From an uncultured Lachnospiraceae bacterium (GTDB taxonomy: Bacteria; Bacillota; Clostridia; Lachnospirales; Lachnospiraceae), in the NCBI GenBank assembly GCA_902780385.1, contig CACZFF010000040.1, positions 24,515 through 88,514 on the forward strand: DNA of 64,000 nt, in the 5' to 3' direction. The position numbers and the translations under genes were made by a program. This document shows, piece by piece, positions 32,501 through 42,800 of the stretch. Position 1 is the stretch's first letter; every line of letters begins with the position of its first letter. Under the pieces are notes generated by a model. That model made no database searches. It was not told the DNA's origin and saw nothing but the letters and a program-made list of their open reading frames with translations.

Positions 32501-33241
32501 ATGGCTGATCCGTCCCCGATCCTCTACAGGCTTTTCGATATGCAGGACACAAAATACCGCGATTTCCAGAGCAAGCTCATTCCCAATGTTTCCGACGAGC
32601 TCTTCATCGGCATCCGCACACCAAATCTGCGAAAATACGCAAAAGAGCTATACAAGGCGGAAAGAGATCCTTCCACCGGAAGAATCAGGCAGGGCTCCGT
32701 CCTGGAATCTTTCCTTTCCGATCTCCCGCACCGGTATTTCGATGAAAACCAGCTGCACGCTTTTGTCATTTCAGAGGAAAAAGATTTCGGCACCTGCATT
32801 GAACAGATTGAGCGGTTCCTGCCCTATGTAGACAACTGGGCCACCTGCGACCAGATGTCCCCCGGAATATTTAAAAAGAATCACGAGCTGCTGCTCCCCT
32901 ATATCCGAAAGTGGATCTGCTCTGGTCAGACCTACACCGTCCGCTTCGCCATCGGCATGCTGATGCAGCATTTCCTGGACCATGCATTTGACCCCTCCTA
33001 CCCGGAAATGGTCGCAGCCGTGCAGTCGGAGGAATATTATGTGCGGATGATGATTGCCTGGTATTTTGCGACAGCACTTGCCAAACAGTATGACACTGTC
33101 CTCCCTTATATAGAGAACAAGCGTCTGGAGCCCTGGACCCACAACAAGACGATCCAGAAAGCAGTCGAGAGCTATCGGATCACGCCGGAGCAGAAGACCT
33201 TGCTGAAAGCACTGAAACTGCCTCTCCCCAGATCAAAATAA
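32501..33241 (+). CDS. DNA alkylation repair protein (AlkD-like HEAT-repeat glycosylase)
   Basis: A 246-residue all-helical protein. The AlkD family signature is visible in GIRTPNLRKYAKEL, the conserved VDNWATCDQMSP (with the aspartate and tryptophan used for base excision), and FAIGMLMQHFLD and YYVRMMIAWYFATALA in the HEAT repeats. Such proteins remove alkylated bases such as 3-methyladenine or 7-methylguanine by holding the extra-helical base. The ATG at 32501 has GGGAG 7 nt upstream. A longer open frame to 32291 crosses a palindromic repeat and is not used. A good terminator follows at 33324. Confidence 0.9.
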   Translation: MADPSPILYRLFDMQDTKYRDFQSKLIPNVSDELFIGIRTPNLRKYAKELYKAERDPSTGRIRQGSVLESFLSDLPHRYFDENQLHAFVISEEKDFGTCIEQIERFLPYVDNWATCDQMSPGIFKKNHELLLPYIRKWICSGQTYTVRFAIGMLMQHFLDHAFDPSYPEMVAAVQSEEYYVRMMIAWYFATALAKQYDTVLPYIENKRLEPWTHNKTIQKAVESYRITPEQKTLLKALKLPLPRSK

Positions 33242-33323
33242 ACCGCTTTTCAATGCCAGTTAATTTTCAATGATCGCTTAAAAACAGACTTATACAATGA
33301 GACGGGTATTGTATCATAAAACA

Positions 33324-33363
33324 GGTTCGCATTCCCTGAGGGTCTGCGAACCATTTTTCTTTT
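33324..33363 (+). terminator. Rho-independent terminator of the AlkD-like gene
   Basis: GGTTCGC and GCGAACC form the stem, followed by ATTTTTCTTTT. Confidence 0.75.
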
Positions 33364-33406
33364 ACTCCATTTCTTTTTCGCTGAAAATCAGGGAATACCC
33401 TTTTCA

Positions 33407-33808
33407 TCAGGCCTTGCGCTCCGCGATGATCTTTTCCACAAGCTCAGTTGCTTCATAAACCATTCCGTCGCAATGGGGTTTCCGTTTGCCGCCCTTTTCC
33501 TTGTTGATCCTGAGGAGATCGCCGCAGTCAAGATAGCCCTCGTGGTTTTCGCGGATGGTGCGGAGGAAAGCCCCGACCGTGGGAGCATCATCGATGCCCA
33601 TCATTCCCAGGACCATGAGGCCGCCGGTCACGGCGCCGCAGGTTGCCGCCATTTTCATTCCGTTTCCGAAGTTGGCGCCGATACCGCATGCCTGCTCTTT
33701 TGTGATGCCGCAGTCCTCTGCAAAGGCACACAGCACGGCCTGTGCGCAGTTATAGTGCGCATCCGGATCATTGCGGATTATTTTTGCGTTTTCAAGATTC
33801 TTACCCAT
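33407..33808 (-). CDS. C_GCAxxG_C_C-family redox protein
   Basis: A 133-residue cytoplasmic protein named after its cysteine pattern: HYNCAQAVLCAF near residue 19, EDCGITKEQACGIGANFG, and TCGAVTGGLMVLG near residue 57, with a last cysteine in KPHCDGMV. The family is common in strict anaerobes and is believed to bind a metal or act in thiol redox chemistry; no substrate is known. I use the ATG at 33808 with AAAGGGA upstream; the frame extends to 33946 through a family A repeat and codes for nothing protein-like. Confidence 0.85.
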   Translation of the reverse strand: MGKNLENAKIIRNDPDAHYNCAQAVLCAFAEDCGITKEQACGIGANFGNGMKMAATCGAVTGGLMVLGMMGIDDAPTVGAFLRTIRENHEGYLDCGDLLRINKEKGGKRKPHCDGMVYEATELVEKIIAERKA

Positions 33809-33895
33809 GGTTTTCCCTTTCCGGCCGCTCTTCTGCCGCCTGTTGTCTGCGGATGTTTTTCTCCGGGTCATTGTTGCATCTGCTGTATTCAAGAT

Positions 33896-33979
33896 TTGCA
33901 ATGAGGCCGCCAGAACCGTCCCTTGCGACTCATTCAAAATTTGCAATGAGTCAATCAGAACCGTCCCTTGTGACTCATT
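33896..33979. repeat. Family A repeats, two tandem copies
   Basis: The unit TTTGCAATGAG...CAGAACCGTCCCTTG-GACTCATT occurs twice about 45 bp apart in direct orientation. The second copy ends at the pncC stop codon. Confidence 0.75.
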
Positions 33980-34507
33980 TTATGCCTGAAATTTCATGCC
34001 CGTGAGGCGGGGCAGCATAGTTGCCAGGAAGCTGTAGACATATTCCACACTGGCGATGCGGACAGCATCTCTGCCCAGATCTCCGAATTGTCTGGTAGTC
34101 GTCATGGTCTTGCCGTCAATGTAGAAGCCGAAGCAGACCATGCCCACAGGCTTTTCGGGTGTGCCGCCGGAGGGGCCGGCGATGCCGGTGATGCCCACGC
34201 CGACCTGGGCATTGTTGGCACGGGCAGTGCCGATTGCCATCTGGATCGCGACTTCCTCGCTGACAACGCCTTTTGCTGCTATTGTCTCTTCGGAAACGCC
34301 GAGGTACTTGACTTTGGCATCGTTGGCGTAGGTCACAAAGGACGCATTAAAAACATTGGATGCAGACGGGATGTCTACCAGATGCGCCGCGGCCAGGCCT
34401 GCTGTACAGGACTCCGCAAAGGAGATGGTCCAGCCTTTTGCTGTAAGGATGTCTACGATGAGTGCTGCGCGGAAATCTGTCTCCTCATTTTTCACTACTA
34501 ATTGCAT
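33980..34507 (-). CDS. pncC: Nicotinamide-nucleotide amidohydrolase (CinA C-terminal domain)
   Basis: A 175-residue stand-alone CinA_C domain. The family motifs AESCTAGLAAAHLVDIPSAS, VTYANDAKVKYLGV and VGVGITGIAGPSGGTPEKPV are complete, including the catalytic serine in ESCTAG. The enzyme hydrolyses nicotinamide mononucleotide to nicotinate mononucleotide and ammonia, recycling a by-product of NAD use by DNA ligase. Competence-type N-terminal CinA sequence is absent. ATG at 34507 has AGGAG upstream. The next gene upstream on the strand, a wall amidase, ends 25 nt away. Confidence 0.93.
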   Translation of the reverse strand: MQLVVKNEETDFRAALIVDILTAKGWTISFAESCTAGLAAAHLVDIPSASNVFNASFVTYANDAKVKYLGVSEETIAAKGVVSEEVAIQMAIGTARANNAQVGVGITGIAGPSGGTPEKPVGMVCFGFYIDGKTMTTTRQFGDLGRDAVRIASVEYVYSFLATMLPRLTGMKFQA

Positions 34508-34532
34508 ATGAAACTCCTGTCCTGATGTGTCT

Positions 34533-35729
34533 TTATTTTTTCAGTACACCATTCCCGGTGAAGGTATACGTCCTGTTCCCGATCTTCTGACGTCCGGTCA
34601 GCATATGACCATCCTTGACACTGAAATAATACTTTTTATTGCCGATGGTCTGCCAGGCGGTCAGCATATGGCCGTCCCTGACACTGAAATAGTATTTTTT
34701 CCTTCCGATCGTCTGGAAAGCGGTCAGCATATGACCGTCTTTGGTACTGAAATAGTACCGTTTCTTTCCGATTGTCTGGAAGCCGGTCAGCATATGCCCG
34801 TCCTTGACGCTGAAATAGTATTTTTTATTATTGATGACCTGCCAGCCGGTCCGCTTGTAGCCATAGCTGTCGTAATTGTATATTTTTCCGGAGGATCTGT
34901 GCCATCCGGTGATATATTTTCCGGTCCTTTTCAGGCCAAGATATTGCGCAATTCCCGCGGCATCCGCCTGTCCGAGACGTTTGAGGAATGCCTCGCTCCT
35001 GAGCTTTTCCGCATCGCCCTTATTGGACATGAAGGCGTGCTCCACGATGACGGCGGGGATTTTGTAAGTCTTGTTGTAAAAAAGAACACCGTAGTAATCA
35101 CCCTTTTTGCCGCTTGGATCACGGCGGCTTTTGTTATCGCTGTGCCTGGTGCGGGGGCCGCCGTTGGTCAGGCCGCATCCGGCAATGCGCCCGCAGAGAA
35201 TCTGCGCAAGTTTTCGGGACTGTGCGCCGACAGAGGCGTAGAAACTGTTATTTTGATAATAAACCCGCACACCGTGGGTCGCCTTGCTCTCGCCTGTTCC
35301 ATAGGCATTATTGTGCAGGCAGACAAAAAGATCGGCATTGTTTTTCCTGGCAATAAGGCTGCGGTCCTTTAGATCGGCGGACTCACCGGCGCTGCTGACT
35401 GCCCTGTCAGAAGTACGTGTCATGATGACCTTGACATTTGCGTATTTTTGCAGTTCCTCTTTACAGTACCTGGCGATTTTCAGGTTGAGTGTTTTTTCCT
35501 GCATGCCATAATAACAGGCGCCCTTTTCCCGGCCGCCGTGCCCCGGGTCCAGAACCACGACCCTGGTCTTTGATGCTGCCCCGGCTTTCACTGTGCCTGC
35601 AGCCCGGCCCAGTGCCGGGTTTACTCCCGCCGCGGAAATCATGATCGCAAGAACCAGCAGCAGAGACAGAAACCTCCTTGTAAATCTCCTTGTTAAGCTC
35701 CTTGTATACTCCCTTTTATTATTCGACAT
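34533..35729 (-). CDS. Secreted N-acetylmuramoyl-L-alanine amidase with cell-wall-binding repeats
   Basis: A 398-residue exported enzyme. A signal peptide (twin Arg-Arg, then LSLLLVLAIMISAAG) covers residues 1-45. The Amidase_3 catalytic domain at about 53-240 carries the zinc ligands in VVLDPGHGG and LHNNAYG, and the glutamate in PAVIVEHAFMSN. Residues 260-398 are six choline-binding-like repeats of about 22 residues, of the form WQTIGNKKYYFSVKDGHMLT, coded by imperfect 66-bp DNA repeats (about 34580-34860). It would cut the stem peptide from muramic acid during growth or separation. Start at 35729 follows AAGGGGAATG. Confidence 0.93.
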   Translation of the reverse strand: MSNNKREYTRSLTRRFTRRFLSLLLVLAIMISAAGVNPALGRAAGTVKAGAASKTRVVVLDPGHGGREKGACYYGMQEKTLNLKIARYCKEELQKYANVKVIMTRTSDRAVSSAGESADLKDRSLIARKNNADLFVCLHNNAYGTGESKATHGVRVYYQNNSFYASVGAQSRKLAQILCGRIAGCGLTNGGPRTRHSDNKSRRDPSGKKGDYYGVLFYNKTYKIPAVIVEHAFMSNKGDAEKLRSEAFLKRLGQADAAGIAQYLGLKRTGKYITGWHRSSGKIYNYDSYGYKRTGWQVINNKKYYFSVKDGHMLTGFQTIGKKRYYFSTKDGHMLTAFQTIGRKKYYFSVRDGHMLTAWQTIGNKKYYFSVKDGHMLTGRQKIGNRTYTFTGNGVLKK

Positions 35730-35817
35730 TCATTCCCCTTTTTTTGTCAGCATTTTTGCAGTATCCATGTTTACGCCCCCGGCAGGGGTATATCACCGGG
35801 GCATAGACATGATACGA

Positions 35818-36918
35818 TTAGTCTTCTTCAGGCATTTGTGCCGCAAGCGCGTGATTTCCGTACGCTTTATCCGCGGTGACTTCCCTGATAATGATGATAT
35901 CCTCCGGAAAGGTTACCTCCTGGTCTTCGGTGAGAAGCTCCAGTTCCAGGACTGCCTGTTTTGTCCACTCCGGATACACGTCGATTTCGTAGTAGCAGTT
36001 ATTCTCAGTCAGGCAGTAGCGGGTCTTGTGAATCGGCCTTCTGGACGGATCTGCTTCCATCAGATATTCCACATATTCCTCCTGTGAGATCCTTCTCTCA
36101 ACATCTGTCCTGGCCGTGTCTGAGACACGTTTCTTCTCCGTCCGGTAATATATGTATCTTCCGTTTTTGCCGCGCCGGCGGACACGCACCTCGGTATCGC
36201 CGATACTGTGCAGGTAGGTTTGAACGATTTCAACCTTTTTACAGTTGGGCTTTTCCTCAAGTTTTTTCAGGTCCGGATAGCGGATCAGATATTTGCGCTC
36301 CACTTCCAGAGGGATCGGCTCCCCAAGGAAGGACGCGATCTCCTCGATCAGCCTGTTGAGCTTGCCCTCAAAGGAGGTGGAGTTGTCGATCACACGCAGA
36401 TGAGGATGCCCTGTCCATGCGGAGATCAGGAGATCATCAATCGCGATCGCCTGCTCCGGTGTCTCGATCCTGGCCCCGTTGTTGGACAGTGTATAGGCCT
36501 CCAGTGCTCCTTTGGCCGCCGTCGTGAGATGGAAGACCGCATCGTACTGGTCTCTCTCCTCGACCTCGCTGAGCCCCAGCTCTCCCATAACATTTTCAAA
36601 TTCAATGTCATTCATATAGGCCTTGTTGTCCATCACGCCGCGGTCACAGACGATCAGTACTTTTTCGGCATTCATCTTCGTGGCTGCCCGCTCAAAAATC
36701 TCTTCTTTTCTCTTCTGCAGAGAAACCTGGCATTTCTGATATTCTTCATTGCTGACCAAGGTCCAGGGCGCCACTCCGCCGGTGATCAGCTCTGTCGCCG
36801 TCTCCGGAACAAACAAAACAGTATAGCCCCGTTTGGAAAACTCCCTCTGAATCTTTCCCATTCCGGTCGTTTTTCCTGCGCAGGGACCGCCGGTAATTAC
36901 TATTTTGGTAATCTGCAT
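35818..36918 (-). CDS. AAA_28-like P-loop ATPase/kinase fused to a CYTH domain (paralogue 1)
   Basis: A 366-residue cytoplasmic protein. The N-terminal half (1-195) is a P-loop domain with Walker A TGGPCAGKTTGM (9-20) and VLIVCDRGVMDN as the acidic strand. The C-terminal half (about 203-360) is a CYTH domain opening with LEVERKYLIRYP and containing the tunnel residues EVRVRRRG, KKRVS and HKTRYCL, built to bind triphosphates with metal ions. The same two-domain plan is repeated at 61409-62608 in this window. The eukaryotic trafficking protein Ttd14 has a comparable AAA_28 plus CYTH layout. The substrate is unknown; a nucleotide or polyphosphate-dependent kinase is a reasonable guess. Confidence 0.82.
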   Translation of the reverse strand: MQITKIVITGGPCAGKTTGMGKIQREFSKRGYTVLFVPETATELITGGVAPWTLVSNEEYQKCQVSLQKRKEEIFERAATKMNAEKVLIVCDRGVMDNKAYMNDIEFENVMGELGLSEVEERDQYDAVFHLTTAAKGALEAYTLSNNGARIETPEQAIAIDDLLISAWTGHPHLRVIDNSTSFEGKLNRLIEEIASFLGEPIPLEVERKYLIRYPDLKKLEEKPNCKKVEIVQTYLHSIGDTEVRVRRRGKNGRYIYYRTEKKRVSDTARTDVERRISQEEYVEYLMEADPSRRPIHKTRYCLTENNCYYEIDVYPEWTKQAVLELELLTEDQEVTFPEDIIIIREVTADKAYGNHALAAQMPEED

Positions 36919-37259
36919 ATCTTCCTCCCCCTCTGGCCTGTCCCACTATCCCGCGCACGATCTCCGTAAAAAATGACCAAAAGCAGATCCTGACGCCGGT
37001 CATTCCCATTATAACGGCACCTTCCGTCCGCCGCAACGAAAAGTCACTGTACACGCCCTTCGAGGGGGCGTGTACAAGTAACGTTGCGAAAATCGCATTC
37101 CAATGCGCTGTGCGCGCGATTTTCGCCGTTTAACTCGGGTTTTTCGCGAAAAGCGCGCGAAAAAGAGCAGTTGGTCCGGACCGTCCCCGAGGCTCATCAG
37201 AGCATCTATATCATTTTAAGTATCTATATCTTGAGTAATCTCAAGTATCTTAAGCCGGA
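36919..37259. repeat. Cluster of palindromes upstream of the AAA_28-CYTH gene
   Basis: Three hairpins follow one another: GTACACGCCC/GGGGGCGTGTAC (37049-37075), GCGAAAATCGC/GCGATTTTCGC (37085-37125) and TTTTTCGCG/CGCGAAAAA (37139-37164). A degenerate family A core (GGACCGTCCCC) follows at 37187. No gene is seen in the 341 bp. Confidence 0.6.
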
Positions 37260-37532
37260 TCAGCCCTGCAGGCCTCTTGCCTGACGATCCATGTCCTCTA
37301 CGACTATATCATAGATTTCACCCAGCGAACGGCAGTATTCAAGTACCAGCCAGGGCTCATTGGTATGATAGTGGATCTTGATCGGGTCACCGTCTCCGCC
37401 GACTGCCAGCAGGCTGTCGCCCTTGAAATTTTCGACAATATAATCGAAGACCTCGTCCTCGTCCAGGTCCTCGTATCCGTCGATCAGAAGCTGGGTGTCA
37501 TATCTGAATTCAATCGTCTGCTCCGGTATCAT
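37260..37532 (-). CDS. Stand-alone FakA/YloV-type C-terminal (DegV-like) domain protein
   Basis: A 90-residue protein. YDTQLLIDGYEDLDEDEVFD, GDSLLAVGGDGDPIKIHYHT and the IVVEDM end match the C-terminal part of the dihydroxyacetone-kinase-like fatty-acid kinase subunit FakA/YloV, where this segment precedes the DegV-like half. The kinase domain is missing, so this is either a trimmed relic or a small regulator. Its ATG overlaps the ftsH stop (ATGA), so it is co-translated with the protease, which suggests that it is kept for a purpose. Confidence 0.65.
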   Translation of the reverse strand: MIPEQTIEFRYDTQLLIDGYEDLDEDEVFDYIVENFKGDSLLAVGGDGDPIKIHYHTNEPWLVLEYCRSLGEIYDIVVEDMDRQARGLQG

Positions 37533-39412
37533 ACTCTATCCTCCTCTTCTTCACAAACTTCTTGGTCTGTCGTACCGATACGCGCAGGTTCAGGCTTTCT
37601 GTTCAGGATCGCCATGAACTCGTCACCGGTTATGGTCTCTTTAAAATACAGGTATTCTGCAATCTCGTCAAGTTTAGGCTTATTCTCGCGGAGAATCCTC
37701 AGCGCTTTTTCGTGCTGGGTGCGCACGAGCTCGACGACCTTGCGGTCGATCAGGGCCTGGGTCTCGGCGGAGCACGCCAGAGAGGTATCGCCTCCCAGGT
37801 ACTGGTTTGTGACAGTCTCCATAGCGACCATGTCGAACTCGTCGCTCATGCCGTAGCGGGTGATCATAGCGCGGGCAAGTTTTGTGGCCTGCTCAATATC
37901 GTTGGAGGCGCCGGTCGTGACAGAGCCGAACTCCACTTCCTCGGCGGCGCGGCCGCCGGTGAGTGTGGCGATCTTGTTCTCGATCTCCTCCTTGCTCATC
38001 AGATAGTGATTGCCTTCCTCCTCGACCTGCATGGTGTAGCCAAGGGCGCCGGAAGTGCGGGGAATAATGGTGATCTTCTGCACCGGCGCGCTGTGTGTCT
38101 GCATTGCCGCCACCAGGGCATGTCCCACCTCGTGGTAGGAAACGATCAGCTTTTCCTTGTCGGTCAGGATCGCGTTCTTTTTCTGATAGCCGGCAATGAC
38201 GACCTCGATGCTCTCCTCCATATCCGCTTCATTGGCGAATTTGCGGCCGTCGCGGACAGCGCGCAGGGCAGCCTCATTTACGATATTGGCCAGCTCGGCG
38301 CCGGAGGCGCCTGCCGCCATGCGGGCGATCTTGCCGAAATCGACGTCTCCGCCGATCTTGATCTTCTTTGCGTGGACCTTGAGGATATCGATACGGCCCT
38401 GCAGGTCGGGCAGCTCAACGGGCACACGGCGGTCGAAACGGCCGGGTCTTGTGAGAGCCGGATCGAGCGCTTCGGGACGGTTGGTCGCCGCCAGGATGAC
38501 GACACCCAGGTTTTCCTCGAAGCCGTCCATCTCGGTCAGCAGCTGGTTCAGAGTCTGCTCACGCTCATCATTGCCGCCCAGGACGCTACCGTCACGCTTT
38601 TTGCCGATGGCATCGATCTCATCGATGAAGACGATGCAGGGTGCCTTTTCCTTGGCCTGATTGAAGAGATCGCGCACCTTGGACGCGCCCATACCGACGA
38701 ACATCTCGACAAATTCCGAGCCCGACATGGAAAAGAAGGGGACGTTTGATTCGCCCGCAACCGCCTTGGCCAGCATGGTCTTGCCGGTTCCGGGAGGGCC
38801 CACGAGCAGGATACCCTTGGGCATGGTCGCGCCGATTTCCTTATATTTTCCGGGATCGTGCAGATATTCCACGATCTCCATCAGATTTTCCTTGGCTTCC
38901 TCTTCGCCGGCAACATCGGCAAAGCGGATACCTTCTGTCGATTTGACATAGATCTTGGCATTGCTCTTTCCCATGCCGAACATCATGGACGAAGCGCCGC
39001 CGTTGGCCCGGTCGATCATCTTTTTGTTCAGGTAATAACCGAGTCCGCCGAAAATCGCGATCGGCAGCACCCAGTTGAGCAGAAAGGCCGCCATCGGCGA
39101 AGCTTCCTGAATGATATCTCTGCGGAATGTCGCTCCCGCCTCATACAGGCGCTGAGTCAGGCCGTCATCGGTCACATAACCGGTGCAATAGACGGTTCCT
39201 TCCTTGTCCGTAAACAGGATATCATTATTTCTCAGCTCGACAGATTCAATCTTCTTGTCCTCTGTCATCTGCATAAAGGTCTCATAGCCCACCTCCTTGA
39301 TGGAAGCGCGCTGCAGGGACGGCATGACAAAGGCATTGACGATCATCATTATAAGGATGACGAGCAGACTATAATACAACATTGACCTCTGGGGAGGTTT
39401 TACTTCCTTCAT
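37529..39412 (-). CDS. ftsH: ATP-dependent zinc metalloprotease FtsH
   Basis: A 627-residue membrane-bound AAA+ protease for quality control of membrane and cytosolic proteins. Two helices (about 13-31 and 108-127) frame the small extracytoplasmic domain. The AAA core shows Walker A GPPGTGKT (205-212), Walker [10 protein letters not shown] (259-267) and the second region of homology at [19 protein letters not shown]. The protease site is HEVGH (427-431), with valine where HEAGH is usual, and the third zinc ligand follows in the peptidase domain. ATG at 39412 follows AAGGAGG with 10-nt spacing; the upstream 26 codons in frame are not expected to be used. Confidence 0.97.
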   Translation of the reverse strand: MKEVKPPQRSMLYYSLLVILIMMIVNAFVMPSLQRASIKEVGYETFMQMTEDKKIESVELRNNDILFTDKEGTVYCTGYVTDDGLTQRLYEAGATFRRDIIQEASPMAAFLLNWVLPIAIFGGLGYYLNKKMIDRANGGASSMMFGMGKSNAKIYVKSTEGIRFADVAGEEEAKENLMEIVEYLHDPGKYKEIGATMPKGILLVGPPGTGKTMLAKAVAGESNVPFFSMSGSEFVEMFVGMGASKVRDLFNQAKEKAPCIVFIDEIDAIGKKRDGSVLGGNDEREQTLNQLLTEMDGFEENLGVVILAATNRPEALDPALTRPGRFDRRVPVELPDLQGRIDILKVHAKKIKIGGDVDFGKIARMAAGASGAELANIVNEAALRAVRDGRKFANEADMEESIEVVIAGYQKKNAILTDKEKLIVSYHEVGHALVAAMQTHSAPVQKITIIPRTSGALGYTMQVEEEGNHYLMSKEEIENKIATLTGGRAAEEVEFGSVTTGASNDIEQATKLARAMITRYGMSDEFDMVAMETVTNQYLGGDTSLACSAETQALIDRKVVELVRTQHEKALRILRENKPKLDEIAEYLYFKETITGDEFMAILNRKPEPARIGTTDQEVCEEEEDRV

Positions 39413-39833
39413 TGCTATTAATTCCTCCTTGTAAATACCTGACAGACAAGAGCAGTACCTCGTATTGGCAGTCTGTAAATGACATTGCATTACCCCTTTC
39501 CGAAAGGGAACACTGCCGGTATCACCGTATCTGTTCTAATGATAATAGCACAAGTCAAACTATATTCCCATTAAATCTTTGTTAAAAAAACATGAAAAAG
39601 AGAAGCGGTGGTTATTCTGATATGCTCCCTTTCAGGCAGACAGGCAGAAAGCCGAAAAGTCAGTTGCCTGAAAGGGAGCATACCTCTTTCGTATATGGAC
39701 TTTGAAATCAGGGAGGAGACAGGGGACGGTTCTGTGTCTCCTGTTTCCCGGGGAAAAGGAGACACAGAACCGTCCCCTTCTTCCTTCGCGGCACAAACAT
39801 CCGGAGTGAAAAATATCGTATCGACGATATTTT
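39413..39833. other. Intergenic palindromes between ftsH and the CheB-CheR-kinase gene
   Basis: The 421 bp hold a CCCTTTCGGAAAGGG hairpin near 39500, a 59-bp inverted repeat (TGCTCCCTTTCAGGCA, 39622-39680), a family A copy (39711-39778) and a family B copy (39788-39840). No gene is seen. Confidence 0.65.
39711..39778. repeat. Family A palindrome, GAGACA-stem version
   Basis: GGGGACGGTTCTGTGTCTCC is inverted as GGAGACACAGAACCGTCCCC around a CCCGGGG loop. Confidence 0.8.
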
Positions 39834-39840
39834 TCACTCT
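39788..39840 (-). terminator. Family B hairpin at the end of the CheB-CheR-kinase gene
   Basis: AGTGAAAAATATCG and CGATATTTTTCACT pair perfectly; the gene's TGA stop lies inside the left arm. On the minus strand the right arm ends in a T-run, so this repeat very likely acts as the terminator. Confidence 0.6.
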
Positions 39841-42800
39841 TCGGACTCCTCTGTCATTTCCTGTGTCTTCTGCATCTCTTTGTAGAGGGTCGAGAAAAGC
39901 TGTGCGGTATCGATGGGTTTGCTCAGGCAGGCGCTCATGCCGGCCTCGAGGCATTTCTGTTCGTTGGCAGGATCTGTATCTGCGGTCAGGGCCACGATCG
40001 GGATTGTGGCAGCATCCTGCAGAGAACAGGCGCGGATCGCCCTGGCAGCCTCCAGGCCGTCCATGATCGGCATCATGACATCCATGAGGATTGCCTGGAA
40101 ATGGTAAGGACCGCTGTTTTCGAAGATCTCCAGTGCCTCCTCGCCGTCCCTGGCGAGTTCCGCATGGACACCTCTGGTCTCCAGAATCTTCATGATAACT
40201 TCGGCGTTGAGGGTATTGTCTTCCGCGACAAGAATATTTTTGCCGTACAGAAGGCGTCCCTCGATGGTGGAGCTTCGGCGGTTCTGCGTGCGGATCTGTT
40301 CCGGCGACGCCAGGTCGTATTCCAGTGTCACAATAAAAGTCGTTCCCCGCCCCAGCTTGCTGTGACAGGTGATGGTGCCGCCCAGCAGGTCGATCAGATT
40401 CCGGCAGATATAAAGTCCCAGTCCCGTGCCGTCCCGCAGGCTGTTGTCCATATCATTTTCCTGTTCAAAAGGCATGAACATTTTCTGCTGGAAGGCATCG
40501 CTGATCCCGCGGCCTGTATCACGGATCGTATAGGTGTGGCTTGCGTGGCGGTCCGTGTAGAAAATATTTGCCTCAAAGGCAACTCTCCCGCCCTCGGCAG
40601 TGAACTTGATCGCATTGCCCAGCAGATTGACGATGATGCGGGTCACATGCTCTGTATCCATCATGACCACGCGGTTCTCGCAGCCGTCGATCCTGGTCTG
40701 CAGGTTCAGCCCCGCGGCCTTTGCCTTCTGCGCCACAATCGCCACTGCCTCTTCCAGAACATCCTGTTCCCGGACAGCTGTGCACACACTGACCACCTTG
40801 CCCGCGTTGATGCGGCTGGTCTCCAGCACTTCGTCAATGAGACTTGTCAGATAGTGTGTCGAGGAGAGCACTTTTTCAAGGTTGTCACGCGCGTTTTCCG
40901 GCAGATTATTTTCACGCAGCGAAAGCTGGGCCAGACCCTTGATCGCTGTCAGAGGGGTGCGCATATCATGACTCATATGGGAGAGGAATGCCTCCTTCTC
41001 CTGACCGGACTTGACTGCAGCGCGGAGCGCCCTGGCCATTTCTTCAATCTGCTCCTGATCTCCGATCTGCTGCGTCGTGTCGATGAAAGTCAGCACCAGG
41101 CCGCTGACATATTCTGTTCTTTTCTTCTTCGCGGACTCAGTCCGAATGTATCCTCTGCTGTCAGCCCTGGCATCACCTGTCTGGGGAGAAACGGGTTTGG
41201 TGCTGCTCTCTCCCTTAGCAGCTGAACTGCCTGAGCCCATGCCCGTGACCGAACGGAATGCGGCCGGCATCTCTTCCGCCGTTTCGTCCTCCATGGTCTT
41301 TTCATGGGTCCGGTAGGGAGCGATGCGCACCAGATAGGTCTTGCCTGCGACAGATGCACAGCCCAGTTCCACAGGCTGCATGGTCTGCAGGACCTGATGG
41401 CAGAGCGCTATGAGATCCACTGTCGCGAAATGGTAAGCGATGTAGCGCAGCGAGCGTCCCACATCGTGCTCGGCGACACTGAATTCGTCTGCAATATACT
41501 CTGTAAATTTACGTACATTGAGCTTGCGGTCAACCATGACAATTCCGACCATAGTCGTAGCGAGGAAGTTTGCCATATCATCATTGACGGAGGCAAGCTC
41601 TCCGACCTTGGCCTGATACTCGGAGTTGACCGTGTAGAGTTCCTCGTTGACCGACTGCAGCTCTTCGTTGGAACTCTGCAGCTCTTCATTGGCCGTCAGC
41701 AGTTCCTCATTGGCCGCCTGAAGCTCCGCGTTGACGGACTCGAGCTCTGTGACTGTATGGCTGAGATTGTCCTGCGTGACATGCAGATCCTTTTCCAGAT
41801 CCGCTATACGCTGGGCGGCGGCGGTATCGATATTGTAATGTTCCATGTCCACGGGCTTTTGCTGCTCCTGGGAGGAGCGCAGGAAGGCTATGGCGGTCAC
41901 ACCGGTATCGGCACCGATCTTGTCGCTGATGGGCTGGGCGACGAGGGAAATATATTCGGGTTTCTCACCGATCTGTACGGGAATCTTATCGTAGGCGACG
42001 CGGCCGCGGCTTTCCCGGGACTCCTTGAGCGCCTTGGAGACCGCGATCCGCAGATCATCTCTGATCAGGGAGAAAATATCCAGGGTGACATTTCCCACCG
42101 GAATCGTGATAAAATCCCCGCATTTTCCGTAGGAATGGCAGAGTTCATTTTTCTCATTGACCAGAACACAGGCCGGCATCAGAAGCTCCAGCACGCGGGT
42201 GTCCATCTCCCCCGCCGGGAAGTGGGCATCGGGTTCATAGTTGTCCCCTTTGAAGTGCGGAGGCATCAGCTGGCTTTCAATGCCCTGCAGAGAGTAGGTG
42301 ATATGCTCATGGGACGGCGTACGTCCCGAACTATTGTGTACGAAAATCTTCTCATTGGGACACAGTACACGGAAGACATCGTCATAGTCTATGACTGACT
42401 CCGACCGGCCCAGGAACAGATATCCTCCGTCATTAAGGGCCATATGGAAAATGGCAAACAGATTTCTCTGGAGAATACTCTGGAAATAGATCAGAAGATT
42501 GCGGCAGCTGACCAGATCCAGGCGGCCGAAGGGCGGATCCTGAAATACATTGTGCTGGGCAAAGACGATCATCTTCCTGATATCGTGATTTACCGTATAG
42601 CGGTTTCCCTTTTTGGTGAAAAAGCGGGACAGGCGGGTGACCGAGACATCTTCCTGAATGCTGTCGCCGTAAACGCCGCGGCCTGCAACTGCAATAGAAT
42701 CCCCGTCCAGGTCTGTGGCAAAGATTTTGATATCGCGGCGGATCCCCATTTCTTCCATGGCCTCCGCGAAAAGAATGGCTATCGAATAGGCTTCCTCACC

